NCBI RefSeq assembly: GCF_016863135.1
Contig: NZ_BOOH01000063.1
Span: 47,356-111,355 of the forward strand
From: Planobispora longispora
GTDB lineage: Bacteria; Actinomycetota; Actinomycetes; Streptosporangiales; Streptosporangiaceae
Direction: 5' to 3'
DNA: 64,000 nt
The first letter of the stretch is position 1. The number at the start of each line of letters is the position of its first letter. Positions 15,159 through 23,600 of the stretch are shown here, piece after piece. The position numbers were made by a program, and so were the translations under genes. The notes below the pieces were generated by a model. That model did not search any database, was not told the DNA's origin, and saw only the letters and a program-made list of their open reading frames with translations.

Positions 15159-17396
15159 TCAAACGGTCCGGATGCCCCGGGTGAAACGCCTGGCGGCGGC
15201 GACGGCGACCGCCGCGGCCTCCATCGAACGGTAGACGGGGATCCCGGCCCCCGCCGCGATCACGCGGACCTCGTCCTCGACCCCGTGCGGCGCGCACTCG
15301 CCGTTCCGGGTGACCAGGGTGACCCGCACGCCGGGCAGCTCCTCCTGGGCCCGGGCCAGGGCGCGCGTGTAGGCGTAGAGGGGATCGGCGGAGGTCCCGT
15401 AGGTGAAGAAACTCTGCACGTTGACGTGCGCCACGACGTCCGGGTACGGCCGCCGCGCCACGATCGCCCCGACGGCCTCCCGCACGAGATCCGCCCGCCC
15501 GCGAGGGCCGACCGGGATCTCCAGGGGGTTGGCGAGGGAGCTTCCCACCCCGACCCCCAGCGCCTTCAGCCCGTCCAGGGCTGCCCCCGGCAGGGCTCCG
15601 AGCGACAGCCCGGCCCCGTCGAAGACGTCGGCGGCCAGCACGCTCGCCCCGCCGCTCGGTCCCACCACCAGCACCCCGGCGTCCTCGCCGGGGCCGGCGG
15701 CGGGGAGGCGGGCGGCGTGGGACTGGAAGAAGGACAGGGCGCCGATCAGGTCGTCCTGGCCGGTGACGAGGGTGGCGCCGGTCTGGTCGGCCAGGGAGCG
15801 CCAGACCCGGGCGTCGCCGACCATGCCGCCGGTGTGCGAGGCGGCGGCCCGCCGGCCCTGGGCGCTCCGGCCGCCGACCAGCAGCACCACCGGAAGCCGT
15901 CCCCGCACGGACATCAGCGCCTCGAACAGGGCGCGGCCGCCCCGGGGATCCTCCAGGTACATGCCGACGGCCGAGGTCTGCTCGTCGGCGGCCAGCCAGC
16001 GCAGCAGCTCGGCCGGGGTCACGTCGGCGGAGTTGCCCACCGTCGCCACCCGGCTGAACGCCAGCCCGCGCCGCTCGCCGACCTTGATGACCTCTCCGGC
16101 CAGCCCGCCGCTCTGCGAGATCAGCGCGACGTGGCCGGGCGGCCCGGGCTCGCCGCCGACGAACGTCTGCCGGCCGCGCGGACTGTAGACGCCCATGCAG
16201 TTCGGCCCGAGCAGCCGGGTCCCGGCCTCGGCCGCCGCCCCGATCAGCGCGGCCTCCAGGTCGGGCCGTCCCGCCTCGCCGAACCCGCCGCTCATCACCT
16301 GGACGAACGGGATGCCGCGGGCCTGCCGTACGACCTCGGCGCACTTTCCGGCGGGCACGGCGACCAGCGCGTAGTCGGCCTCGACCCCGGCCAGCGACGG
16401 CACGGCGGGCACCCCGTCGATCGCGTCCGCCTCCGGATGCACCGCCACCAGCGGCACCCCGGTCGTCTTGTAGAACTCCAGGAACATGTTCCCGAAGTTC
16501 GGCCTGCTCGTGGACGCCCCCACCACGGCCACCGCCCGCGGCTCGAACAACGCCGCGAAGTCCGTCACCCCCGGCCCGGGAGGGACCGTGGGCGGCGGGT
16601 GTCGGGGGTGTGCCGGGTCGGCCGGGATGTAGCGGGCGTCGACCGCGATGACGCCCTTCTCCGTGGCGATCACCGGGTTCAGCTCGAACTCGCCGAGTTC
16701 CAGCCGCTCCCACAGTCCGCCGGGCCCGCCGACCGTGACGAGCAGCTCGACCAGGGCGTCCACATCCACGGCCGGGCGGCCCCGGTAGCCCTCCAGCAGG
16801 GGAGCGCCGCGCAGGGAGGCGAGCATCTCCCGGGCGTCGGCCTCGGAGACCGGGCAGAGCCGCAGGGCCGTGTCGCGCATGGCCTCGGTCCAGACGCCGC
16901 CCAGCCCGGTCAGCAGCACCGGCCCGAACCCGGGGTCGTCCACGATGCCCAGGATCAGCTCGATCCCGGGAGCGGCCTGTTCCTCGACCAGGAACCCGTC
17001 GGGTGTTATGCCCTGGTTGAGGAGGGCCCGCAGCATCTCGGCCGCCGCCGCGCCGGCCTCGGCCGCGTCACCGAGCGCCAGCCGTACCGCGCCGGCGTCC
17101 GACTTGTGCACCAGATCGGGGCCGTACGCCTTGAGGACCAGCGGGGGAACCAGCTCCCCGGCCGCCTCGGCGATCTCGGCGGCCAGGGCGATCGCCGTCC
17201 CCGCGGGCACGGTCGCCCCGTCCCCGGGCATGGCCGCCTGCCGGGATGTGACCGTCTCCCCGGGGGCGACCCCCTCTCGGGGTGCGATCCCGTCTCGGGG
17301 TGCGACCGTCTCCCGGGACACGGCCACCGCGACGCCGCGCGGCACCGCCACCCCGGTCTCGCGCAGCAGTGCCTTGACCTCATGCTCGGGGATCAT
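15159..17396 (-). CDS. ADP-forming-type acyl-CoA synthetase family protein (ATP-grasp plus CoA-ligase domains)
   Basis: This 745-aa protein has an N-terminal ATP-grasp-like region (about residues 1-240, PPLVLKAYGPDLVHKSDAGAVRLAL), a CoA-binding Rossmann domain (about 270-400, AVVGASTSRPNFGN) and a succinyl-CoA-ligase-like domain (SQSGGLAGEVIKVGERRGL, ASHTGGMVGDARVW). Domain order is ATP-grasp first, the reverse of the more common alpha-beta fusion. Residues 28-60 are a Pro/Arg/Glu low-complexity insertion from short tandem repeats in the DNA. It would make an acyl-CoA from a carboxylate, or the reverse. The neighbouring AMP-forming ligase suggests two activation steps in one pathway. Confidence 0.83.
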   Translation of the reverse strand: MIPEHEVKALLRETGVAVPRGVAVAVSRETVAPRDGIAPREGVAPGETVTSRQAAMPGDGATVPAGTAIALAAEIAEAAGELVPPLVLKAYGPDLVHKSDAGAVRLALGDAAEAGAAAAEMLRALLNQGITPDGFLVEEQAAPGIELILGIVDDPGFGPVLLTGLGGVWTEAMRDTALRLCPVSEADAREMLASLRGAPLLEGYRGRPAVDVDALVELLVTVGGPGGLWERLELGEFELNPVIATEKGVIAVDARYIPADPAHPRHPPPTVPPGPGVTDFAALFEPRAVAVVGASTSRPNFGNMFLEFYKTTGVPLVAVHPEADAIDGVPAVPSLAGVEADYALVAVPAGKCAEVVRQARGIPFVQVMSGGFGEAGRPDLEAALIGAAAEAGTRLLGPNCMGVYSPRGRQTFVGGEPGPPGHVALISQSGGLAGEVIKVGERRGLAFSRVATVGNSADVTPAELLRWLAADEQTSAVGMYLEDPRGGRALFEALMSVRGRLPVVLLVGGRSAQGRRAAASHTGGMVGDARVWRSLADQTGATLVTGQDDLIGALSFFQSHAARLPAAGPGEDAGVLVVGPSGGASVLAADVFDGAGLSLGALPGAALDGLKALGVGVGSSLANPLEIPVGPRGRADLVREAVGAIVARRPYPDVVAHVNVQSFFTYGTSADPLYAYTRALARAQEELPGVRVTLVTRNGECAPHGVEDEVRVIAAGAGIPVYRSMEAAAVAVAAARRFTRGIRTV

Positions 17397-17442
17397 CCGG
17401 TCCTCTCTCGCGGCGAGGGGTCCTTCTTTTTCCGAAAGGGAG

Positions 17443-17466
17443 CCCCGGCCGGCTCTCCCGGCCGGG
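17443..17466. other. Intergenic inverted repeat inside the operon
   Basis: CCCGGCCGG and its complement flank a 4-nt loop in the 90-bp gap between the two ligase genes. No T-run follows on the minus strand. It may tune expression of the downstream ligase or stabilise mRNA. Confidence 0.4.
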
Positions 17467-17486
17467 AACCCCCGGCGATCGGCCGC

Positions 17487-19055
17487 TCAGTCGACCAGGT
17501 GCTGGTACTTCTCGCGGATCTCGCGGCGCAGCAGCTTGCCGGGACCGCCGGAGGCGTCCTGGAAGTGGGGCAGCTCGTCGGTGATCACGATGCGGTCCGG
17601 CCGCTGGTGCCCCGGCAGGGAGTCGTCCAGCGCGAGCGCGATCTTCGAGGCGTCGAGCGAGTGACCGGAACGGGGGACCACCGCGAGCAGGATCTTCTGC
17701 TCGACCGCCCCGGCGCCCTCGACGTGCGCGGGCACGCCCACGACTCCGGCCTCGGCGACGTCGTCGAGCGCCACCGCGGCCTCCTCGATCGCCGAGGGCT
17801 GCGACCAGAGGCCGCCCTTGAGGATGGCGTCCTCGCGGCGGCCGAGCACGGTCAGGTTGCCGTCCTCGGAGAGCACGCCCAGGTCGCCGCCGACGTACCA
17901 GCCGCCGCGCAGGACCTCGGCCGTCTTGTCGGGCAGCCCGTCGTATCCGGTCATCCGGTGCGGCCCGGCCAGGTTGATCTCGCCGGTCTCGCCGATCAGC
18001 CGGGCGCCGTCCGGCCCGGTGATCCGTACCGCGTTGCCGGTGCGGGCCCGGCCGGACGAACCGAGCGGGGTGCTGCCGTCGTCGACCCGGCCGAAGCAGG
18101 TGTAGGGGGCCTCGGTCTGGCCGTAGTAGCAGTAGACGCCCGCGTCCGGCAGCCGTTCCTTCATCCGGGCCAGCAGGGCGGCCGGGAGCGGCTCGCCGCC
18201 GAGCATGATGACCCGCAGCGAGGACAGGTCGGCGGAGGCGTGGTCGTCGGAGCCGAGCAGCGCGGCGTAGAACGACGGGATCTGCGAGACGTGCGTGACC
18301 TTCTCGCGGGGGACGACCTTCAGGAAGTTCGCCGGTCCCCAGTCCTGCTCCAGCACCAGCCGCATCCCGGCGTAGAGCGCGGGTCCGACCAGGGCGGGGA
18401 AGCCGATCCCCCAGATGATCGCGCCGGTGCCGAGCACCGACTCCTCCGAGCGCGGCACGTCCAGCCAGATCTGCGCGGTGGCCAGCGACGAGGCGTGGGT
18501 GTGGACCACGGCCTTGGGCAGGCCGGTGGTCCCGGAGGTGTAGTAGAGCGCCAGCGGGTCGTCCCCGGCCGCGCCCGGCTCCGGCTCCTCCTCGGAGGCC
18601 GCCGCGCTCAGCGCGTCCAGGTCCACGGCGTCCTGGCCCGGCCCGCCGACCTTGATCCAGGTGGTGACGCCGGGCAGCTCCGGCTTGATCTGCGCCACGG
18701 TCTGCTCGACCGTCGAGTCGTAGACGAACGCGGTGGCGCCGGAGGCGGCGACGACCGCCTGGAGGGTCTCCACCGGCCAGTAGGGGTTGAGCGCCGCGGT
18801 GACCGCGCCGAGCTTGGCCGCCGCGAGGTAGACCTCGGCCACGTGCAGCGTCTCGTTGAGCAGCGCCGCCACCCGCCGTCCCGGCTCGACCCCGGCCTCC
18901 GTCAGTGCGTGGACGCGCCGGTTGACGACCCGGTTGAGCTGCTCGTAGGTGAAGCTCTGTGTGCCGCAGTAGGTCAGCGCCACCCGGTCCGGGGTGCGCA
19001 GGGCGTTGGCGGTGAGGATGGCGTAGGCGTAGTTGCCGTAGGGGGATCGCGCCAT
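17487..19055 (-). CDS. AMP-forming acyl-CoA ligase
   Basis: This 522-aa ANL-superfamily enzyme shows the ATP/AMP motif YYTSGTTGLPKAV, the YYGQTEAPYTCF motif, GGDLGVLSEDGNLTVLGRREDAI and a C-terminal lid ending GGPGKLLRREIREKYQ with the catalytic Lys. It activates a carboxylic acid to its CoA thioester via the acyl-adenylate. The substrate is not predictable by eye; length and motifs fit benzoate/medium-chain-type ligases. It is cotranscribed with a VOC protein and DUF35 upstream, and an ADP-forming ligase and steroid-like SDR downstream. Confidence 0.88.
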   Translation of the reverse strand: MARSPYGNYAYAILTANALRTPDRVALTYCGTQSFTYEQLNRVVNRRVHALTEAGVEPGRRVAALLNETLHVAEVYLAAAKLGAVTAALNPYWPVETLQAVVAASGATAFVYDSTVEQTVAQIKPELPGVTTWIKVGGPGQDAVDLDALSAAASEEEPEPGAAGDDPLALYYTSGTTGLPKAVVHTHASSLATAQIWLDVPRSEESVLGTGAIIWGIGFPALVGPALYAGMRLVLEQDWGPANFLKVVPREKVTHVSQIPSFYAALLGSDDHASADLSSLRVIMLGGEPLPAALLARMKERLPDAGVYCYYGQTEAPYTCFGRVDDGSTPLGSSGRARTGNAVRITGPDGARLIGETGEINLAGPHRMTGYDGLPDKTAEVLRGGWYVGGDLGVLSEDGNLTVLGRREDAILKGGLWSQPSAIEEAAVALDDVAEAGVVGVPAHVEGAGAVEQKILLAVVPRSGHSLDASKIALALDDSLPGHQRPDRIVITDELPHFQDASGGPGKLLRREIREKYQHLVD

Positions 19056-19189
19056 TGTGGCCTCCGGCGGGGACGGGGGGACGGGGGTTGGGGCGGCCGC
19101 GGTGGGCCGTGCCGATGATGACTCCGGCTGGGGGACGGGGAGAGGGGGCTACGGCGAGGAGGGACGGGACCGGCCGGGGCGGGGAGCCG

Positions 19190-19537
19190 TCACGGTTGCA
19201 GGGGCGAGTAGAGGACGAAGACGTTGCCCGACGGGTCGCGCAGGACGGCCCGGGTCTCGTGCGGCCCGGCCTCGGCCTCGCGCACCACCTCCGCGCCCGC
19301 CCCGGTCAGCTCCTTCACGGCCCGCGTCACGTCGTCGACCTTGTAGGACGGCGCGGTGGCCGCCCCGGCGACCTGCTCGGCGGCCGTGACGAGCGCCACC
19401 GTGGCTCCCCCGCCGTCCAGGGCCGCGAACCGGTCGCCGTCGCGGAATTTGATCGTCAGGCCCAGTGTGCCCGCGTAGAAGGCGATCGCCGCTTCCATGT
19501 CGTCGACGGGGACGAGGACGTTGCCGAGCTTGCTCAC
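19190..19537 (-). CDS. VOC-superfamily protein
   Basis: This 115-aa protein has the duplicated VOC half-barrel: VSKLGNVLVPVDDMEAAIAFYAGTLGLTIKF, then TRAVLRDPSGNVFVLYSP. The GTG at 19535-19537 overlaps the DUF35 stop as GTGA and has GGAG 8 nt upstream, which supports that start over a longer one. Family members include methylmalonyl-CoA epimerases and dioxygenases. The ligand is unknown. It sits in the CoA-ligase operon. Confidence 0.82.
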   Translation of the reverse strand: MSKLGNVLVPVDDMEAAIAFYAGTLGLTIKFRDGDRFAALDGGGATVALVTAAEQVAGAATAPSYKVDDVTRAVKELTGAGAEVVREAEAGPHETRAVLRDPSGNVFVLYSPLQP

Positions 19538-19896
19538 GCTGGTCTCCACTGGGGTAGGTCGTCGATGAACGTCACGCGCACCGGCATGCCGATCCGCACC
19601 CGCTCGGGCGGGCAGTCCACGACCCGCCCGAACGCGCGCGCCCCTTCGGGCAGGTCGATCCAGGCCAGCACGTACGGCTCCCGCCCCCGGAACTCGGGCA
19701 CGAACGAACGGTGCACCACGGTGAAGGTGTGGACGGTCCCCTCGCCCGACACGGGCTCGTAGGGGAGGTCGGCGCCGCCGCAGTGGGGGCACTCGGGCGC
19801 GGGCAGATGGACCCGCCGGTCGCAGGCCGCGCAGCGCTGGATGAGCAGCTCGCCGCGGCGGCAGGCATCCCAGTAGGAGAGCGTGTCACTGGCCAT
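19534..19896 (-). CDS. Zn-ribbon/OB-fold (DUF35-type) protein
   Basis: This 120-aa protein has a rubredoxin-like zinc ribbon (CAAC and CPHC pairs) followed by an OB-fold: GTVHTFTVVHRSFVPEF, PYVLAWIDLPEGARAFGRVVD, GMPVRVTFID. In characterised systems these proteins bind acyl-CoA and partner thiolases or MaoC-type hydratases, for example in steroid side-chain degradation. No thiolase is present in this window. It is the first gene of the leftward operon, directly downstream of a regulon palindrome. Confidence 0.88.
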   Translation of the reverse strand: MASDTLSYWDACRRGELLIQRCAACDRRVHLPAPECPHCGGADLPYEPVSGEGTVHTFTVVHRSFVPEFRGREPYVLAWIDLPEGARAFGRVVDCPPERVRIGMPVRVTFIDDLPQWRPA

Positions 19897-19905
19897 CGAT
19901 CGTCA

Positions 19906-19923
19906 AGCTAGCGCACGCTTGGT
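19906..19923 (-). promoter_or_regulatory. Regulon palindrome, copy 2
   Basis: AGCTAGCG-CA-CGCTTGGT has a perfect right half-site and 6 of 8 matches in the left. It starts 10 bp upstream of the DUF35 start codon, so it would control the whole operon down to 14381. Confidence 0.55.
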
Positions 19924-19976
19924 TCACTCACAAGATGCCGCACCCGGCGGGCTCGCGAACGCCGCGCCGGGCGGGC

Positions 19977-21872
19977 TCACAGGGTGTCGTACCCGCCGGG
20001 GCCGTCCGGCTCCGTCGGGTCGTGCGGGGGTTCGTCCACCGGATCCCGTCCGCCGTCGCCGTCCGGCTCCCCGTCCGGGTCCCCGCCCGCCTCCGGGCCG
20101 CCCGACGTCCCGCCCGTGGGGTCGGGGCTCTGGCAGGGCTCGCCCGTGGCCTCCGCCGTGAGCTCGTGCGCGCCGTCGGGGGCCTGGGGGGAGGTGGAGA
20201 CCGTGACCCGGCGCACGAGGGTCTGCCCGCAGGGCGGGGCGCTGAAGCGGTGCGCGACCACCTGGACGTAGGTCTCGGAGCCGGAGAGCGTGAGGGTGCG
20301 CGAAGGTGCCTCGGTCAGCCGGTCCGGGGCCGGGCCCTCGGCGAACCGGACGGTCAGGACGACCTCCGCCGTGGTGGACGCGCGCAGGGCGATCGTGGCG
20401 CCCTCCCCGTCGATCCCGGCCACGGCCAGGCCGCTGACCGTGTGGCCGGGGCCGGTCGGCTCCGGGGGGGTGGGCGCGCGCGTGCCGGTCGGGGAGGAGG
20501 AAGGGGGCGAGGACGGGCGGCCGGTCGGGGCGGGGGGTGTGCCCGGGCGGGTGGCGGGGGCGGAGGGCCTCGCGGGAGCGGCCGGTGAGCCGTTCTCCGC
20601 CGTGGCGGGGGAGCGGTTGGAGCCGGTGGCCGCGGTGGAGGTCTCCTCCGGAGGCGCGGGACCGTCGGCCGCGACGTTCCGGGACCGTCGCGGCCCCGGC
20701 GGCGGGGATTCCGTCGTTCCCCGCGGCGCGCCGGCCCGGTCGGCCCCGGGGATCCCCGGTGCGGGGGTGAAGACCCTGTCCGAGGCGAGCGGGCCGTTGG
20801 GCCGCCCGGCGGAGATCAGCGCGATCGCGACCGCGACGGTCATCACGCCGGCCGAGGCCACCAGCCGGGTCCCCGGCCGCCGGGGATGGCGCAGCCTGCC
20901 CATCCGGTCCAGCACGGTCCGGGCGACCGAGGCGCCCGCCTTCGGCGCGGGCTTGGCCAGCGGGAAGGTCAGGGCGAGGAGGGTGGCGAGCTCGGCGAGG
21001 TGGCGCCGCCCGCGCTGCTCCCACTGCGGCCCGTAGGCCGCCAGCGCGGCGACCTCCACCTCGGCGAGGAAGGTCCGGGCCGTCGGCGGCCGGTCCGCCG
21101 GGTCCTTGGCCAGGCCGCGCGCCACCAGCTGCCGTACCGGGTCGGGGACGGCCTCCACCGGGACCGGCGCGGTCCGGTGCAGGTGCGCCAGCGCGGCGGG
21201 GCGGTCGGCCCGGTACGGCGCGCGCCCGGTGAGGCACTCGAAGAACACGCAGGCGGCGGCGTAGACGTCGGACGCCGGGTCCGCCGGGCGCCCGGACCAC
21301 CGCTCGGGCGCCAGGTAGGGAGGCGTGCCCGCGGGCGTGTCCGCCTCCCCGGCCGGCACGGCGATGCCGAAGTCCGAGAGCTTGCTGGCCCCGTCCGCCT
21401 GGACCAGCACGTTCTCCGGCTTGCAGTCGCGGTGCACGACGCCCAGCGCGTGGGCCTTGGACAGGCCCAGCAGCGAGCCCTTGAGCACGGCCAGGGCCGC
21501 CTCCGGACTCGTCGTGCGGCGCCCGGCGAGGATCCTGCGGAGCGGCACGCCGTCGACCAGCTCCATCACGATCGCGGCGTCGAGCACGTCCTCGTAGTAC
21601 TCGTACAGCCTGACGACGTTCGGGTCGTCGAGCTCGACCATGACCCGGGCCTCGCGGCGGAACCGCCGCAGGAAGCCGGGATCGTCCTTCAGGGTGGCGT
21701 TGAGGTATTTGATGGCCACGTAGGCGCCGGTCTCGGTGTAGGTGGCCAGCACGACGCGGCCGCCGCCCCCAGTGCCGAGCTCCCGAACCTCGCGGTATCC
21801 CGGAACCAATTGAGTCCCCTTCCGAGTGCCCTCGCCATGTTCGACGGTCTCACCCCTGGGGTCGGTTGTCAT
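19977..21872 (-). CDS. Membrane-anchored Ser/Thr protein kinase (PknB-like)
   Basis: This 631-aa kinase has a glycine-rich loop (GTGGGGRVVLA), catalytic Lys in VAIKYL, the HRDCKPEN catalytic loop, SDFGIAVP and GTPPYLAPER activation-segment motifs, all intact. The kinase domain is about residues 25-275. One hydrophobic segment (RLVASAGVMTVAVAIALISAG, near 340) is followed by a Pro/Ser/Thr-rich extracellular linker. A beta-rich C-terminal domain of about 100 residues (GATIALRASTTAEVVLTVRF) follows. It has no PASTA repeats. The extracellular domain is probably the sensor. It is monocistronic. Confidence 0.92.
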   Translation of the reverse strand: MTTDPRGETVEHGEGTRKGTQLVPGYREVRELGTGGGGRVVLATYTETGAYVAIKYLNATLKDDPGFLRRFRREARVMVELDDPNVVRLYEYYEDVLDAAIVMELVDGVPLRRILAGRRTTSPEAALAVLKGSLLGLSKAHALGVVHRDCKPENVLVQADGASKLSDFGIAVPAGEADTPAGTPPYLAPERWSGRPADPASDVYAAACVFFECLTGRAPYRADRPAALAHLHRTAPVPVEAVPDPVRQLVARGLAKDPADRPPTARTFLAEVEVAALAAYGPQWEQRGRRHLAELATLLALTFPLAKPAPKAGASVARTVLDRMGRLRHPRRPGTRLVASAGVMTVAVAIALISAGRPNGPLASDRVFTPAPGIPGADRAGAPRGTTESPPPGPRRSRNVAADGPAPPEETSTAATGSNRSPATAENGSPAAPARPSAPATRPGTPPAPTGRPSSPPSSSPTGTRAPTPPEPTGPGHTVSGLAVAGIDGEGATIALRASTTAEVVLTVRFAEGPAPDRLTEAPSRTLTLSGSETYVQVVAHRFSAPPCGQTLVRRVTVSTSPQAPDGAHELTAEATGEPCQSPDPTGGTSGGPEAGGDPDGEPDGDGGRDPVDEPPHDPTEPDGPGGYDTL

Positions 21873-21958
21873 GCTTAGCGAACTTTGGCGGTATGCGACG
21901 TGGATGTCACGATGAGTGGACGATCATTCGGTTTCCGTCGTGCTACGCTCTGCCGGTA

Positions 21959-21976
21959 ACCAAGCAAGCGCTCGTG
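21959..21976 (+). promoter_or_regulatory. Regulon palindrome, copy 3 (weak right half)
   Basis: ACCAAGCA-AG-CGCTCGTG keeps 7 of 8 positions in the left half and 5 of 8 in the right. It lies about 30 bp upstream of the isochorismatase-fold gene. Confidence 0.45.
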
Positions 21977-22006
21977 TTTAATCCGAGTGCGGGGTGGGGA
22001 GGTCGG

Positions 22007-22639
22007 ATGCCGGTCGATCTGGGGTCCATGGCCGCGCCGGGCCGTACCGCGGTGCTGGTCATGGAGATGCAACGCGGCGTCGCCGGCGATCTGACGCGGT
22101 TCCCGGAGCTGGTGGAGGTGTGCGAGCGCCGCGACGTGGTCGCCCGGGCCGCCGCGGTCCTGGCCGCGGCCCGCGCCGCCGGGATCCCGGTGATCCACTG
22201 CACCGCCGCCTTCCGCGCCGACCGCGCCGGGTCGCACACCGGCAACTGCCCCTTCATCGCCGCCCTGCTGAAGGACCCCGCCCACATGCTGGAGGGCACC
22301 GGGGCCGTCGAGGTGCTGCCCGCCCTGCTCGGCCCGGGGGATCTGGAGTCCCGCCGCTACCACGGCTTCTCCCCGTTCACCGGGACCTCGCTGGACATGA
22401 CCCTGCGCTCCCTCGGCGTCTCGACCGTCGTCGCCGCCGGGCTCTCGCTGAACCTCGGCATCCCCGGCCTCGCCCTGGAGGCGGTCAACCTGGGATACCG
22501 GGTGGCGGTGGTGACCGACGCGGTGGCCGGGGTGCCGGACGACTACGCGCAGGCCGTGCTGAAGAACACCGTCAGCCTGCTGGCCGCGCGGGTGACCTCC
22601 GCCGACCTCGTGGAGGCGTGGGGACGATGCGCGGCCTGA
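22007..22639 (+). CDS. Isochorismatase-fold protein lacking the catalytic Cys
   Basis: This 210-aa protein has the cysteine-hydrolase/isochorismatase fold: TAVLVMEMQRGV, ARAAGIPVIHCTAAFR, YHGFSPFTGTSLDMTLRSLGVSTVVAAGLSLNLGIPGLALEAVNLGYRVAVVTDAVAGV. The usual first Asp (DxQ) is Glu, and the nucleophile position in TNxC is Gly (LSLNLG). A Gly there is also found in true isochorismatases such as PhzD, which use Asp/acid catalysis rather than Cys. An enol-ether or hydrolase activity is possible, but a non-enzymatic role cannot be excluded. The ATG at 22007 follows GGGGAGG. It overlaps the next SDR by 13 bp. Confidence 0.8.
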   Translation: MPVDLGSMAAPGRTAVLVMEMQRGVAGDLTRFPELVEVCERRDVVARAAAVLAAARAAGIPVIHCTAAFRADRAGSHTGNCPFIAALLKDPAHMLEGTGAVEVLPALLGPGDLESRRYHGFSPFTGTSLDMTLRSLGVSTVVAAGLSLNLGIPGLALEAVNLGYRVAVVTDAVAGVPDDYAQAVLKNTVSLLAARVTSADLVEAWGRCAA

Positions 22640-23487
22640 GCCTGGACGGCCGGACGGCCGTCGTCACCGGCGGGGGCGGCGCCATCGGCGCCGCGATCTG
22701 CTCCGACCTCGCCTCACTCGGCGCCCACGTCATCGTCGCCGACATCGACGAGCCCGCCGCCGCCAAGACCGCCGCCGCCCTGACCGACATGTTCCCCACA
22801 TCGCCGGGTACGTCCTCCTCTGCCGCGCCGGCCGATGCGTTCCCCGTGTCGCCGGGCACGCTTTCCTCCGCCGCGCCGGTTCCCGGTGGTCCGAGCGGAG
22901 CGAGGGCGCGCGCCACGCACCTGCCGGTGGATCTGGCGGATCCGGCGTCCATCGAGGCGTTCTGCGCCCGGACGGGGCCGGTGGACATCCTGGTCCACAA
23001 CGCCGGGGTGTCGATCGTGGAGCCGTTCGTCACCAGCGACCCGGAGAACTGGGACCTGATGTGGCGGGTCAACCTGCGGGCCCCGATGCTGCTGACGAAG
23101 CTTCTCCTGCCCGGCATGGTCGAGCGGGGGTGGGGACGGCTGGTCTTCATCTCCTCGGACGGGGCCAGGGCCGGATCGGGGGGCGAGGGCGCCTACGCGG
23201 CGACCAAAGCGGGCCTGTTCGGTCTGGCCAAGACCCTCGCCCGGGAGGCGGCCCGGGGGAACGTGACCTCGAACGTGGTCTGTCCCGGGCCGACCGACAC
23301 CCCGATGCTGCGCAGGATCGACGCCGAGAAGCCGGGGCTGGTCGACAAGATCGCCAGAGGCATCCCGCTGCGCCGCCTGGGCAGCCCCGGGGACGTCGCC
23401 GGGCTCGTCGCCTATCTCTGCACCGACAGGGCGGCCTACGTCACGGGCCAGACCCTGTCGGTCAGCGGCGGCGTCACGATGCATTGA
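22627..23487 (+). CDS. SDR-family oxidoreductase with a low-complexity insertion
   Basis: This 286-aa SDR has TGGGGAIGAAI, NAGVSIVEP, GRLVFISSD, YAATKAGLFG (Tyr and Lys intact) and CPGPTDTPM. The NAD-binding half is interrupted at about residues 53-92 by a Pro/Ser/Ala insertion built from two near-copies of a unit (SPGTxSSAAP). FabG-type 3-hydroxyacyl-CoA dehydrogenases are the closest general class. It is translationally coupled to the isochorismatase-fold gene and shares its palindrome-bearing promoter. Confidence 0.86.
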   Translation: MRGLSLDGRTAVVTGGGGAIGAAICSDLASLGAHVIVADIDEPAAAKTAAALTDMFPTSPGTSSSAAPADAFPVSPGTLSSAAPVPGGPSGARARATHLPVDLADPASIEAFCARTGPVDILVHNAGVSIVEPFVTSDPENWDLMWRVNLRAPMLLTKLLLPGMVERGWGRLVFISSDGARAGSGGEGAYAATKAGLFGLAKTLAREAARGNVTSNVVCPGPTDTPMLRRIDAEKPGLVDKIARGIPLRRLGSPGDVAGLVAYLCTDRAAYVTGQTLSVSGGVTMH

Positions 23488-23515
23488 ACCGGCGTGCGGT
23501 GAACCGGCGTGCGGT
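23486..23515. repeat. Two tandem copies of a 15-bp repeat
   Basis: GAACCGGCGTGCGGT occurs twice in direct succession, with a decayed third copy. It begins in the SDR stop codon and extends into the convergent intergenic space. It looks like slippage or a short tandem duplication; no function is evident. Confidence 0.7.
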
Positions 23516-23600
23516 GAAGCGTGCGGCGTGGCCGTACGCGCAGGCGATCACCGGCGGGGAGGCGCACGCCCGGACGGCGCCGGGAACGTGCGCCCCCGCG

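Noticed and set aside
14691..19118. A 1475-aa plus-strand open frame
   Set aside because: It runs antisense to the SDR and CoA-ligase operon and has no recognisable domain.
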